Assembly: GCA_032716605.1 (NCBI GenBank)
Contig: CM064560.1
Coordinates: forward strand, 14,879,297 to 14,943,296
Source of the DNA: Paralithodes platypus
Taxonomy: Eukaryota > Arthropoda > Malacostraca > Decapoda > Lithodidae
DNA: 64,000 bases
Reading direction: 5' to 3'
The translations under genes and the position numbers were made by a program. The notes beneath the pieces are model-generated. The model did no database searches. It was not told the DNA's origin and saw nothing but the letters and a program-made list of their open reading frames with translations. The stretch's first letter is position 1. The number at the start of each line of letters is the position of its first letter. Below, in pieces: positions 23,285-34,197 of this stretch.

Positions 23285-26095
23285 ATACTACTCCTTCCTT
23301 TATTACAAGAAAAGAGTGAACCCAAACTACTTGAGACTGTCACTGGAAGCTCCTCCACATACTACTCCTACCTTTATTACAAGATAAGAGTGAACCCAAA
23401 CTGCTTGAGACTGTCACTGGAAGCTCCTCCACATACTACTCCACCTTTATTACAAGATAAGAGTGAACCCAACCTACTTGAGACTGTCACTGGAAGCTCC
23501 TCCACATACTACTCCTCCCTGTATTACAAGATAAGAGTGAACCCAAACTGCTTGAGACTGTCACTGGAAGCTCCTCCACATACTACTCCTTCCTGTATTA
23601 CAAGATAAGAGTGAACCCAAACTGCTTGAGACTGTCACTGGAAGCTCCTCCACATACTACTCCTACCTTTATTACAATATAAGAGTGAACCCAAACTACT
23701 TGAGACTGTCACTGGAAGCTCCTCCACATACTACTCCCTCCTTTATTACAAGATAAGAGTGAACCCAAACTACTTGAGACTGTCACTGGAAGCTCCTCCA
23801 CATACTACTACTCCTTCCTTTATTACAAGATAAGAGTGAACCCAAACTACTTGAGACTGTCACTTGAAGCTCCTCCACATACTACTCCACCTCTATTACA
23901 AGATAAGAGTGAACCCAAACTACTTGAGATTGTCACTGGAAGCTCCTCCACATATTACTCCCCCCTTTATTACAAGATAAGAGTGAACCCAAACTACTTG
24001 AGACTGTCACTGGAAGCTCCTCCACATACTACTCCTCCTTTATTACAAGATAAGAGTGAACCCAAACTACTTGAGACTGTCACTGGAAGCTCCTCCACAT
24101 ACTACTCTTCCCTGTATTACAAGATAAGAGTGAACCCAAACTACTTGAGACTGTCACTGGAAGCTACTCCACATACTATTCTTTCCTTTATTACAAGATA
24201 AGAGTGAACCCAAACTAATTGAGACTGTCACTGGAAGCTCCTCCACATACTACTCCTCCCTGTATTACAAGATAAGAGTGAACCCAAACTACTTGAGACT
24301 GTCACTGGAAGCTCCTCCACATACTACTCCTTCCTTTATTACAAGATAAGAGTGAACCCAAACTGCTTGAGACTGTCACTGAAAGCTCCTCCACATACTA
24401 CTCCTTCCTTTATTACAAGATAAGAGTGAACCCAAACTACTTGAGACTGTCACTGGAAGCTCCTCCACATACTACTCCTTCCTTTATTACAAGATAAGAG
24501 TGAACCCAAACTACTTGAGACTGTCACTGGAAGCTCCTCCACATACTACTCCTCCCTGTATTACAAGATAAGAGTGTACCCAAACTACTTGAGACTGTCA
24601 CTGGAAGCTCCTCCATATACTACTCCTGCCTTTATTACAAGATAAGAGTGAACCCAAACTACTTGAGACTGTCACTGGAAGCTCCTCCACATTCTACTCC
24701 TGCCTTTATTACAAGATAAGAGTGAACCCAAACTGCTTGAGACTGTCACTGGAAGCTCCTCCACATACTACTCCTCCTTTATTACAAGATAAGAGTGAAC
24801 CCAAACTACTTGAGACTGTCACTGGAAGCTCCTCCACATACTACTCCTTCCTTTATTACAAGATAAGAGTGAACCCAAACTGCTTGAGACTATCACTGGA
24901 AGCTCCTCCATATACTACTCCTTCCTTTATTACAAGATAAGAGTGAACCCAAACTACTTGAGACTGTCACTGGAAGCTCCTCCACATACTACTCCTTCCT
25001 TTATTACAAGATAAGAGTGAACCCAAACTACTTGAGACTATCACTGGAAGCTCCTCCACATACTACTCCTTACTTTATTACAAGATAAGAGTGAACCCAA
25101 ACTACTTGAGACTGTCACTGGAAGCTCCTCCACATACTACTCCTCCATTATTACAAGATAAGAGTGAAACCAAACTGCTTGAGACTGTCACTGGAAGCTC
25201 CTCCACATACTACTCCACCTTTATTACAAGATAAGAGTGAACCCCAACTGCTTGAGACTGTCACTGGAAGCTCCTCCACATACTACTCCTTCCTTTAAAA
25301 CAAGATAAGAGTGAACCCAAACTACTTGAGACTGTCACTGTAAGCTCCTCCACATACTACTCCTTCCTTTATTACAAGATAAGAGTGAACCCAAACTGCT
25401 TGAGACTGTCACTGGAAGCTCCTCCATATACTACTCCTTCCTTTATTACAAGATAAGAGTGAACCCAAACTACTTGAGACTGTCACTGGAAGCTCCTCCA
25501 CATACTAAACTACTCCTTCCTTTATTACAAGATAAGAGTGAACCCAAACTACTTGAGACTATCACTGGAAGCTCCTCCACATACTACTCCTTCCTTTATT
25601 ACAAGATAAGAGTGAACCCAAACTACTTGAGAATGTCACTGGAAGCTCCTCCACATACTACTCCTCCATTATTACAAGATAAGAGTGAAACCAAACTGCT
25701 TGAGACTGTCACTGGAAGCTCCTCCACATACTACTACTCCACCTTTATTACAAGATAAGAGTGAACCCCAACTGCTTGAGACTGTCACTGGAAGCTCCTC
25801 CACATACTACTCCTTCCTTTATTACAAGATAAGAGTGAACCCAAACTACTTGAGACTGTCACTGTAAGCTCCTCCACATACTACTCCTACCTTTATTACA
25901 AGATAAGAGTGAACCCAAACTGCTTGAGACTGTCACTGGAAGCTCCTCCACATACTACTCCTTCCTTTATTACAAGATAAGAGTGAACCCAAACTACTTG
26001 AGACTGTCACTGGCAGCTCCTCCACATACTACCCCCTCCTTTATTACAAGATAAGAGTGAACCCAAACTGCTTGAGACTTTCACTGGAAGCTCCT
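23285..26095 (+). repeat. 74-bp satellite array, block 4
   Basis: About 38 monomers between copies C and D, again opening with ACAAGAAAAGAG and closing with GGCAGCTCC, ACCCCCTCC and GAGACTTTC variants. One unit carries a small insertion (ACATACTAAACTACTCC near 25500). Confidence 0.97.
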
Positions 26096-26123
26096 ACACA
26101 ACAGATTTGAGATATTGGTAGAG

Positions 26124-26684
26124 ATGGAAGACGAACCAGAAGAGACCAGGCTCGTTGGGGATTCCATCCTACGAGGACAGGTCGAAGAGTTCTGCGACAG
26201 AGTCCCAAATCAACGAAAAAGATTTTGCATCCCAGGAGCTGGACTGGACGACATTGTGGAAGCCTTCGAAGATACCACAAAGGATGCAAATGAAAATACC
26301 CTTTTTGTCATCCATGCTGGTTCAAATGACGTCATGCGCACCAGATCCGAAGAGTTGATGGAGAAATATCGCAAGATGATCCAGCACTACAAAAACAAGT
26401 CAAGGAATATCATTATCTCAGGCATTCTCCCCAAGATCGACGCACCTGACAAATTCTACGACAAGGCTTTCAGCACAAATAGCCGACTAAAACATTTGTG
26501 TCTGAGGGAAGAAGTTGAATTCATCAACCTCTGGGACAACTTCTACAACCAGCCTACTCTGTTCCGCAAGGATGGCACTCATCTAAACCCTGTGGGTTCA
26601 GCACGCATGGGTCGTCTCCTACACGAAGCAGTCCGCAGCCATGGATCAAAAAACGCCATCCGAGAAGAAGCAGCAGTGACATAA
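26124..26684 (+). CDS. CR1 ORF1 with SGNH/GDSL esterase-like domain
   Basis: Open over 186 codons from ATG 26124 to TAA 26682-26684, with the same predicted protein as copy B: Ser14 in GDS, Asn68 in G-x-N-D, and Asp150/His153 in D-x-x-H. Two copies with the same predicted protein more than 13 kb apart fit recent duplication of the block. The linker to ORF2 has one A fewer than in B, so here ORF1 and ORF2 are not cleanly in one frame. Confidence 0.8.
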   Translation: MEDEPEETRLVGDSILRGQVEEFCDRVPNQRKRFCIPGAGLDDIVEAFEDTTKDANENTLFVIHAGSNDVMRTRSEELMEKYRKMIQHYKNKSRNIIISGILPKIDAPDKFYDKAFSTNSRLKHLCLREEVEFINLWDNFYNQPTLFRKDGTHLNPVGSARMGRLLHEAVRSHGSKNAIREEAAVT

Positions 26685-27175
26685 ATCATCCAACGCCAAG
26701 AAAAAAACAGAGGCAACCGAGGACCACCAGCGATAAGGACCGAAGACAGCGAGGACCGAGGACAGCCAATGAACATAAATGTAGATCCGACAAGACCAAA
26801 AATATTATTAAGAGCGTTCCGTGAGTTCTAAAATAACAAATTTAAAGGTTTTCTATGCAAACGCTCGTAGCATACGCAATAAATTTTCAGATTTAGAGGA
26901 GCTAGTGTTTACAGAAAATTATGATGTGATTGGCATAACAGAATCTTGGCTCAATACAGAAGATAGAGACTTTTTAGCAGAGTATTCACTTCCCGGTTAT
27001 GTAATGTTTGAGAAAATCCGAATAAATCGAAATGGAGGTGGCGTTTTACTTTATATCAAAGAAAGTCTTAACCCTACCCTCTTGTCAAAACCTCAAATTG
27101 TGAACGTCGACGCATCTTTTGTGCTAATAAAGAATAATAAAGGTACCAAAATAATACTTGCATTAAACCGGCAAG

Positions 27176-27230
27176 CGCGATAGGCCTCACGGAAGGCTTC
27201 CTATAGGGAACGCGATAGGCCTCACGGAAG
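27176..27230 (+). repeat. piggyBac subterminal direct repeat
   Basis: CGCGATAGGCCTCACGGAAG occurs at 27176-27195 and 27211-27230, 35 bp apart, just inside the left end. Subterminal repeats of this kind often bind the transposase; that role is inferred here. Confidence 0.8.
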
Positions 27231-27305
27231 CAGGATTTTTAAAGGCGTACCAAAACGGCGCCAAGCTGTCTGGGGAGTCACAAATTGCGCCACGTTTAGT
27301 GCGAC

Positions 27306-29945
27306 ATGGTACCTCTTGATGGCACCCACAACCACCCGCCGCACGCACCCCACACAGTCTACACACGCAGTACGCTCTCAGTCACCATGGAGCCTACACG
27401 CGCCCCTGACTCGCTCCCTGTTGACTCGCCCAACCCTGTTGCTGGCGGTGTTAGTGCTCGTGGCAGGACACGAATACGTGCCAGGGACCCCTCCTACGTA
27501 TATACTTCTGAGGATGATGAGCCAGTGCAGCCAAGAAGACCTACACGTGCTGGGAGAGGCACGACACGTGGTGGGAGAGGCACGACACGTGCACCAAGCA
27601 CGACGAGTGCGAAGAGGTCATTGTCCTCAGCATTTGCTCTGACAACTGCTACCACAACAACTACTGCCTCTACTGTTGTGGCAACGACGCCCACGGCGCC
27701 CACCACCACAGGAAGTACAAGTGGCCGTCCTGGGGATGCAGGAGCATCGGGGGTAGTTGGCAAGAAGGGTAAGGGTAAAGGACACCCTTATCAGTTCAAG
27801 AGGAGTAAGGTGACACCTCCCGCCTCTACCACCCCCGCGTTGCCACCACCACCACCACCCACCACGGCCGCCCCTGTCTCACTACCCACCACGGCCGCCC
27901 CTGCACCACTGCCCACCACGGCCGCCCCTGCACCACCGCCCACGCACGCCCCTGCTCCACCACCCACGCCCACCCATGCCCCTGCTGCTGTTGGAGGGCC
28001 TCGTAGAGTTTTGGCAGCCGGTCTAACGCCATCCAAGTTTGACGCCCTCCTCTTCCCTCCTGACTCCTCTGACGACGACGCTGCAGAAGATGAAGCCTTC
28101 GATCCCAGGAACTATGGCTGGTGTGGTGATAGTGGGAGCGAGTCTGAGGAGGATCAAGACCAATATGAGGGAGGTGCAGAGGATTCGGAAGACGACGATG
28201 TACTTCTGCACCGTGACCATGACCAAGACCTGTCTGACGACGAAGGCGCAGACGACGTGGCTGACGGAGGGGCTGATCCTGATCCCCCACGGGCGTATAA
28301 TTTTGCCTGGTCTGAAGGGTCCCATTTCCAACCAGATTTGCACCAGTTCAATGCCAATCTGGCTGGTTCAACAGCAGACTGGCCCTGCAATGACCAGTCC
28401 ACGGAATCTGATTTCTTCTGTGCATTTTTTGACCAGGAGGTATTATCTCATCTCGTTTCCCAAACCAATGGCTATTTTACCTGGGTGAGGGAAAGAATTG
28501 ATATGATATCTCCTAGAGCAAGAATTCGTGCATGGGTTGATACGACTGTCCCTGAGCTCCTTGTGTTCTTTGCGTTGTTGCTAATCATGCCTCTCTGCAG
28601 GAAGCATGTAATGGAGCATTATTGGAAGCACGACCCAATCATCAACACCCCAATTTTCCGGAAATATATGGCTCGTGATAGATTTTTCTTGCTTCTGCGA
28701 TTTTTGCACTTCGCAGACAATAATAATCCAAACCGAGCTGATAGAATATGGAAAGTTCGGGATGTGTTGACCATGTTGTTGCAAAGGTACAGGAAATTCT
28801 TCTACCCCTTTGCCAACCTGGTGATTGATGAGTCGCTCGTGCTTTTCAAAGGACGCCTGGTGTTCAAGCAGTACATCCCCTTGAAGAGACACAGGTTCGG
28901 GATCAAGATCTTTGTGTTGTGCGATTGTGAAAGTGGAATAGTGCTCGACATGATCGTATACACCGGCACTGATGTAGACATTCCAAAAGTCGGTGGCAAC
29001 GACCCATTGGGCATGTCAGGGCACATTGTGAAAAAGATGCTGGAGCCCTACCTGAACAAGGGGCACACGTTGTACACCGACAATTGGTATACAAGTCCTG
29101 CACTCTGCCAGTTCCTCCATGACCACAAAACGGGGGCATGTGGGACTGTCAGAACTAACAGGAAGTTCATGCCTAAGTTCCAAGGCAATCGCATAGAACT
29201 GGACAACCCCTCCCACAGTGACACCGCTTCTGATGACGACTTGGCAGAGGAACAAAGGCGCCGCAGACTGGACAGACCAAGAAGAAAGAAGAAAGAGCAC
29301 TACAAGCAGCTGGAGAAGTCTGGGAAAGTTCTGGCGGTAAAGTGGCTCGATAAGCGACCAGTTCACCTGCTTTCGACTGTCCATACAGGTGCCCAAGTGG
29401 ACTCTGGTAAATTCCACTACCGTACCAAGAAGTCTATCCAGAAACCTGATATGGTGGTGGATTACACCAAGTACATGCGCCTTGTGGACAAGTCTGATTG
29501 CCAGCTTGCAGGCGTTGAGTGCCTACGAAAAACAGTGAAGTGGTATCACAAGCTTTTCCTTCACTTTGTTGACATCACGATGCTCAACGCTTACAACATG
29601 TGGCTTGTAAAAAAAGACATGGCCCCGAACAAAAAACTCAAGTTCAGGGAGTTCATATACAACGTCGCCTACCAACTCCTACAAAAACACCAACCAGTCT
29701 CCGGTCACAGGGGTCGCCGTGCAGTCAACCTCCCAGACAGAGTCATTGATGGATATGACAAACACTACCCTATCCACACCGAGCTATCTGGCACCCGGAG
29801 GCTGCAAGTACAGTGCCAGGTCTGTGCCCACTCCACCAGAAAGCCACAAAGAAGAAGCCGAGTCACATCAATGTGCAAGGAATGCAACGTTGGGTTGTGT
29901 TTGGGCGAGTGCTTCAGGGACTACCACTCACTCAAGTACTACTAG
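27306..29945 (+). CDS. piggyBac transposase (879 aa, uninterrupted)
   Basis: Cut-and-paste transposase acting at TTAA sites. Residues 1 to about 330 look disordered: a Thr/Pro/Ala-rich tract (about 100-230) and acidic stretches (about 250-330). The DDE_Tnp_1_7-type core follows, with the three expected aspartates at 508 (NLVIDESL), 592 (LYTDNWYTS) and 728 (MRLVDKSD). The C-terminus is a cysteine-rich domain (CQVCAH...CKECNVGLC...C...YH) as in the DNA-binding domain of piggyBac proteins. It is longer than the ~600 residues typical of the family because of the N-terminal extension. The ATG at 27387 (ACCATGG context) is an alternative start, giving 852 aa. No frameshift or stop, so it may be active. 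Confidence 0.93.
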   Translation: MVPLDGTHNHPPHAPHTVYTRSTLSVTMEPTRAPDSLPVDSPNPVAGGVSARGRTRIRARDPSYVYTSEDDEPVQPRRPTRAGRGTTRGGRGTTRAPSTTSAKRSLSSAFALTTATTTTTASTVVATTPTAPTTTGSTSGRPGDAGASGVVGKKGKGKGHPYQFKRSKVTPPASTTPALPPPPPPTTAAPVSLPTTAAPAPLPTTAAPAPPPTHAPAPPPTPTHAPAAVGGPRRVLAAGLTPSKFDALLFPPDSSDDDAAEDEAFDPRNYGWCGDSGSESEEDQDQYEGGAEDSEDDDVLLHRDHDQDLSDDEGADDVADGGADPDPPRAYNFAWSEGSHFQPDLHQFNANLAGSTADWPCNDQSTESDFFCAFFDQEVLSHLVSQTNGYFTWVRERIDMISPRARIRAWVDTTVPELLVFFALLLIMPLCRKHVMEHYWKHDPIINTPIFRKYMARDRFFLLLRFLHFADNNNPNRADRIWKVRDVLTMLLQRYRKFFYPFANLVIDESLVLFKGRLVFKQYIPLKRHRFGIKIFVLCDCESGIVLDMIVYTGTDVDIPKVGGNDPLGMSGHIVKKMLEPYLNKGHTLYTDNWYTSPALCQFLHDHKTGACGTVRTNRKFMPKFQGNRIELDNPSHSDTASDDDLAEEQRRRRLDRPRRKKKEHYKQLEKSGKVLAVKWLDKRPVHLLSTVHTGAQVDSGKFHYRTKKSIQKPDMVVDYTKYMRLVDKSDCQLAGVECLRKTVKWYHKLFLHFVDITMLNAYNMWLVKKDMAPNKKLKFREFIYNVAYQLLQKHQPVSGHRGRRAVNLPDRVIDGYDKHYPIHTELSGTRRLQVQCQVCAHSTRKPQRRSRVTSMCKECNVGLCLGECFRDYHSLKYY

Positions 29946-30164
29946 GAGTGGTACCTGTGTCGCCCTATCTCAGCCAAACTCCTGCCCCGCCCACCTACCT
30001 CACTACCTACCTGCCCGTACCTGACCTGCCCGTACCTGACCAACGTGATCTCAAAACACCTGCCTGCCTACCTACTTGCCCGTACCTGACCAACGTGATA
30101 ATATTATCATAACATGTACAAATTATAGTTGTAGGATAAGTTCATATGTTTTGGTATATACTGT

Positions 30165-30169
30165 ATATA

Positions 30170-30235
<66 letters not shown>
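30165..30235. repeat. (TA)n microsatellite
   Basis: A TA run interrupted once near 30176, flanked by TACTGTATA-like and TATACAGTATA segments that can fold back. It lies in the piggyBac 3' non-coding part. Confidence 0.95.
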
Positions 30236-30442
30236 TATATTATTGTATACAGTATACTGTATATATAAGCAATATTTTCATTTATTATTTCAGTTTAATT
30301 CATTAGCCAGGCAATATTTTGTTTTATTTATATATATACCTATGTAATATTATACTTATGTACTAACCTTTTGTAACAACCTTTTGTAATAATAAAACAA
30401 ACAAAAAAACAAACAAAAAAACAAATAAATAAACACAAAAAA

Positions 30443-30506
30443 ACATACTTACGCTCTGCTATTCATCAAAGTTTTCGACTTTATGAATAGCAGGGCGTAA
30501 GTATGT
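30443..30506. other. Long near-perfect hairpin
   Basis: The 24-nt left arm at 30443-30466 (ACATACTTACGCTCTGCTAT...) is the reverse complement of 30483-30506 with a single mismatch. The intervening AAAGT-TTTCG-ACTTT extends the stem around a small loop. It lies between an A-rich tract and a run of 13 A. It could be a structured transposon end, a tiny foldback insertion or a transcript 3'-end structure. Confidence 0.85.
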
Positions 30507-30557
30507 AAAAAAAAAAAAATTTCAAGTGATATAAACACTCCAAAAACATCCCCATAA

Positions 30558-30643
30558 CCTCTCTGGTTTCGAACCCACGTCTCTAGGCCTACGTCTCTAG
30601 GCCTACATCTCACTCAGTCCATCACTCTAACCACTAGACCATG
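30558..30643 (-). mobile_element. tRNA-derived SINE fragment or tRNA pseudogene
   Basis: Read on the minus strand, TGGTCTAGTGGTTAGAG (complement of about 30626-30642) matches a pol III A box and GGGTTCGAAACC (complement of 30565-30576) matches a B box, in the right order. The spacer holds a 14-bp tandem duplication (ACGTCTCTAGGCCT at 30577-30604), so it cannot fold as a normal tRNA. A tRNA-derived SINE head is most likely. Confidence 0.6.
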
Positions 30644-33600
30644 ACTGTTCACACTATACTGACAGCGATTAGTGCGTACGTATTTTCGGGCAGACGAATG
30701 CTTGACAAAAAAAAATATATATATACCCTCGATACACTTGTGTATATCGAAGTATTTAGTATGTATAATACTTTTACATAACCTAACATATTCTATCATT
30801 ACGAACAAACAGTAAAGAAATTTACAAGTAAATAAATAACCTTTCATCCATGAGTTGCAAGCAAATAGTGCGTAAAAATTGTGTAATGAGATATCGGGTT
30901 ACTCTAACATACTGCGCCATCCAAGAAGTCTTATCGTTGTTTACAATATAGCAACGACAACACAAAGTGTCTATAAGGTCTAAATTTGTGCATACACCCA
31001 CGCTAATCTCATCTACTTACTGTAATCTGACCCCTTTTCTCTCCCGCGCCACCCACCTTTCTCAATACACCACTCTTATTTCGCCTATTATTCGTCCGTA
31101 TGCCTCTCTGCGCTTCATTTATCAGTGTATATTATTCACATGGGCTGCCTTACTCATGAATATGAACAGGTGAAACCATAAAGGTGCTTTTTAGGCGAGA
31201 TATAGAGCGTTGCTTCTCATCAATCGCACGTTCTTGCCTCCACCCTCTCTCTCTCTCCTCCCGCCTGACTCACTCACACACACTCGCTCGCTCGGGGATG
31301 TCGTGCCTATCAGCCCATTTTTTTCAACTTGCAGCCACCGTAACTCCACACCCACATTTTTTTAGGGTGGATATATATATATTGGCGGATGTGGCTGCTT
31401 ATTTCCAAGACATTGAGGTACTTTTTTTTAAATTCTGTGAGATCGAATATTTTGGCAGAAATGCACAAATAACTACCCTAGCTCCTACTGCTATTTAGCG
31501 CTTATCAGGTTAATATACAGACCTCCAGCTCAATCAGTGCAAACTGACCGAGAAATTTACGAACAAATTGCAGATGTAAGTAACTCACAAGATACCGTAA
31601 TTTTTGGTGACTTTAATTTACCTGTGACCAAGTGGGGCGATACTCTTACTTCACATTCCGGACATGACTTGTATACGAACTTGCAAGAGAGTTCGCTTTA
31701 TCAATTTGTTGGAACGCCGACCCGTGGTAATAACGTTCTTGACATTGTACTTGCAACAAAAGAAGAATTAATAGAGAATTTGAATGTTGGTGATGAATTC
31801 AGTAACAGCGACCATCGTACGATAACTTTCACTTTAAAGTTTACTAGTAACGAACCAAATAGTAGCATCGAAAAGTCCCTAATTTCAAGAAAGCAAACTT
31901 TCATAAACTTAGAGCTATGTTTAAAGAAACTGACTGGAGCTTTTTTAATTCACAATAACGACATAAATACATCTTGGAAGTTATTCGAAGCCACTTACCT
32001 AAAAGCAGTGCAAGACTGCATACCATCGAAAACTCGGCGTCCAGGCCATAATAATAAGCCCAAATGGTGGAATAAAGATATTTCAAACTGCCTGCTTGCT
32101 AAAAAATTTGCTAATGATAGATTAAAATCCTCACAAAATGACGAAGAACGGCTGAAATTTGTAGAGCTACGACGCAAAGCCAAAAAGTTAATTAAGCAAA
32201 GTAAAAAGACCTTAGAGTTACATATTGCGAATCAAAGTAAAACAAACCCGAAAGAATTCTATAGTTATATCAGAAAGAAAAAAGTCGTTACTTCAACTGT
32301 TGGACCGTTAGTCGATGAAAATGGAGAATACACCAAAGACGAAGAACAAATGAGTAATGCCCTCAATACCTTCTTTGCATCAGTTTTTACAACAGAAGAC
32401 CTCAGTGATATCCCTACACCATCGCCGATTCAGATTGATAATTCAGATGTTCTAAGCAATATCACCGTTACAGAGAGAGAAGTATTGAATTGTTTAGATA
32501 AACTCAAGGTAAATAAAACGCCTGGACCTGATACAATCTCGCCTAGAGTTCTAAAGGAAGCTAAGGATGAGCTCTCTAAACCACTGACATTACTATTCAA
32601 TAAATCCTTGCAGTCTGGAACTATGCCCGATCAGTGGAAGCTAGCCAACGTAACACCGATATTCAAAAAAGGCAGCAAATCCCTACCCAGTAACTATCGT
32701 CCAATTAGCTTAACCTCAGTTGTATGTAAAATGCTAGAAACGGTCATACGAGACAGACTCGTAAATCACTTAGAGGAAAATAACATACTTAAAGATACTC
32801 AACACAGCTTTCGTAAAAAACGTTCCTGTTTAACAAACCTCTTAGACTTCTTCCACGATATCCTCAACCTCTACGATGAGAGTAAAGCTGTAGATTATAT
32901 ACCTTGATTTTCAAAAGGCCTTTGACAAAGTTCCCCACAAACGTTTACTGCTAAAACTAAAAGCGCATGGAATACAAGACGGTGTGTTGAAATGGATAGA
33001 AAATTGGCTCAATGACAGAAAGCAAAGAGTAGTCATAAACGGTAAGGCATCAAAATGGACCAATGTAAGTAGCGGGGTACCCCAGGGATCGGTACTAGGA
33101 CCAATTCTCTTTCTAATTTACATCAACGACATAGATGAGGGTCTCACCTGTACAATCTCAAAATTTGCTGACGATACAAAAATTGCAAATAGCGTACTCT
33201 CAAAAGAACAAGTTGACGATATGCAACACAATCTAGATAAATTGTCATGTTGGGCCCAAATTTGGCAAATGAGTTTCAATGCGGATAAATGTAAAGTACT
33301 ACATATCGGATACCTAAATGAGAAAGCAAACTATTCGATGAATGGCACTCAGCTTAAGAATGTAAACAGAGAAACCGATCTGGGAGTAACAATATCAGTA
33401 ACCTAAAACCGAGTCAACAATGTTCAGAAGTTGTTAAGAAGGCAAACAAAATAATTGGCTTTATAGGCAGGTCATTTGAGCATAAATCCAAAGAAGTTAT
33501 CCTAACCCTTTACAATTCATTAGTCCGCCCTCTTCTGGAATACTGCGTTCAATCCTGGTGCCCTTATTACCAAAATGATATAAACAAGCTAGAACGAGTT

Positions 33601-34197
33601 CAACGTAGAGTTACCAAAATGATACCTAGCCTAAAGAACAAACCATACGAAGAGCGTCTTAGAGAATTAAATCTATTTCCTTAACCCAGCGCAGATTAAG
33701 AGGTGACTTAATTCAAGTGTTCAAAATCATCAAAGGCATCGACAATATGAACTGTAGTAAGTACTTCACTATCGACCAATCTAATTACACGCGGGGAACG
33801 GTTGCAAAATTATTGGTAAATCTTTTAACTCCACGAATCTAAGAATTCTTCTTCAATCGAGTTGTCAACTTGTGGAATGGGCTTCCCCGAAACGTTATAG
33901 ACTGCATCACCGTTGATTCATTTAAACTCCGCCTAGACACAATATCTCGCATCAAAACCGCGACTGACTGCGTTTGTAATGAATAACTTTATTTTATCCC
34001 CCCCTCAGTTACTAACCCATCTGTCCCCTACTAACTTCCTAATCCTGCCACGGACATTAGTTCCAGGGCAGTAATTCCCTTTCCAATGTTCCCTTACCCA
34101 CTCTAAACCACTGTTTGGTCACTTGATCCTCAGTGTTTTGGAGGACAAGCAACCTAGAAGGGTCACTAGATCTGTTGTTGCTTGATTTCCTTTGTAC

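Larger units (their letters stand above)
27163..31513 (+). mobile_element. piggyBac-superfamily DNA transposon
   Basis: The element occupies 27167-31509 (4343 bp) between TTAA at 27163-27166 and 31510-31513. Excising it with one TTAA restores the LINE sequence seen in copy B at 13580-13590. The left end starts ACCGGCAAGCGCGATAG, and the right end reads inward CCTGATAAGCGCTAAATAG, an imperfect terminal inverted repeat. A 20-bp subterminal repeat lies at 27176-27195 and 27211-27230. It holds one uninterrupted transposase, then a long non-coding 3' part with a TA microsatellite, a hairpin and a tRNA-like sequence. Potentially autonomous. Confidence 0.95.
26769..33986 (+). pseudogene. CR1 ORF2 pseudogene split by piggyBac
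   Basis: The endonuclease N-terminal half (NARSIRNK, ITESWL) lies at about 26821-27162. The rest (GDFNLPVTKWG, SDHRT) resumes at 31514, followed by RT to about 32895, where lost bases before the DFQKAFD motif break the frame. Further frame breaks lie near 26797 and 26811 (bases missing in the first codons), 33396, 33684 and 33797-33845. A base loss near 31873 is compensated by an extra T near 31945, leaving about 25 residues misread. Confidence 0.86.
26096..34197 (+). mobile_element. CR1-clade LINE copy D (interrupted by piggyBac)
   Basis: Same 5' and 3' junctions as A-C. It is split at 27163-27166/31510-31513 by a 4343-bp piggyBac element; the LINE is otherwise about 3.75 kb. ORF1 is open, ORF2 is broken. 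Confidence 0.93.

Noticed and set aside
27494..29417. Minus-strand and alternative-frame open frames within the piggyBac gene
   Set aside because: Shadows of the GC-rich transposase frame; Val/Gly/Ala-rich and motif-free.
30558..30643. Functional tRNA gene
   Set aside because: Boxes A and B are present, but the spacer carries a tandem duplication and no acceptor stem or anticodon arm can be drawn.
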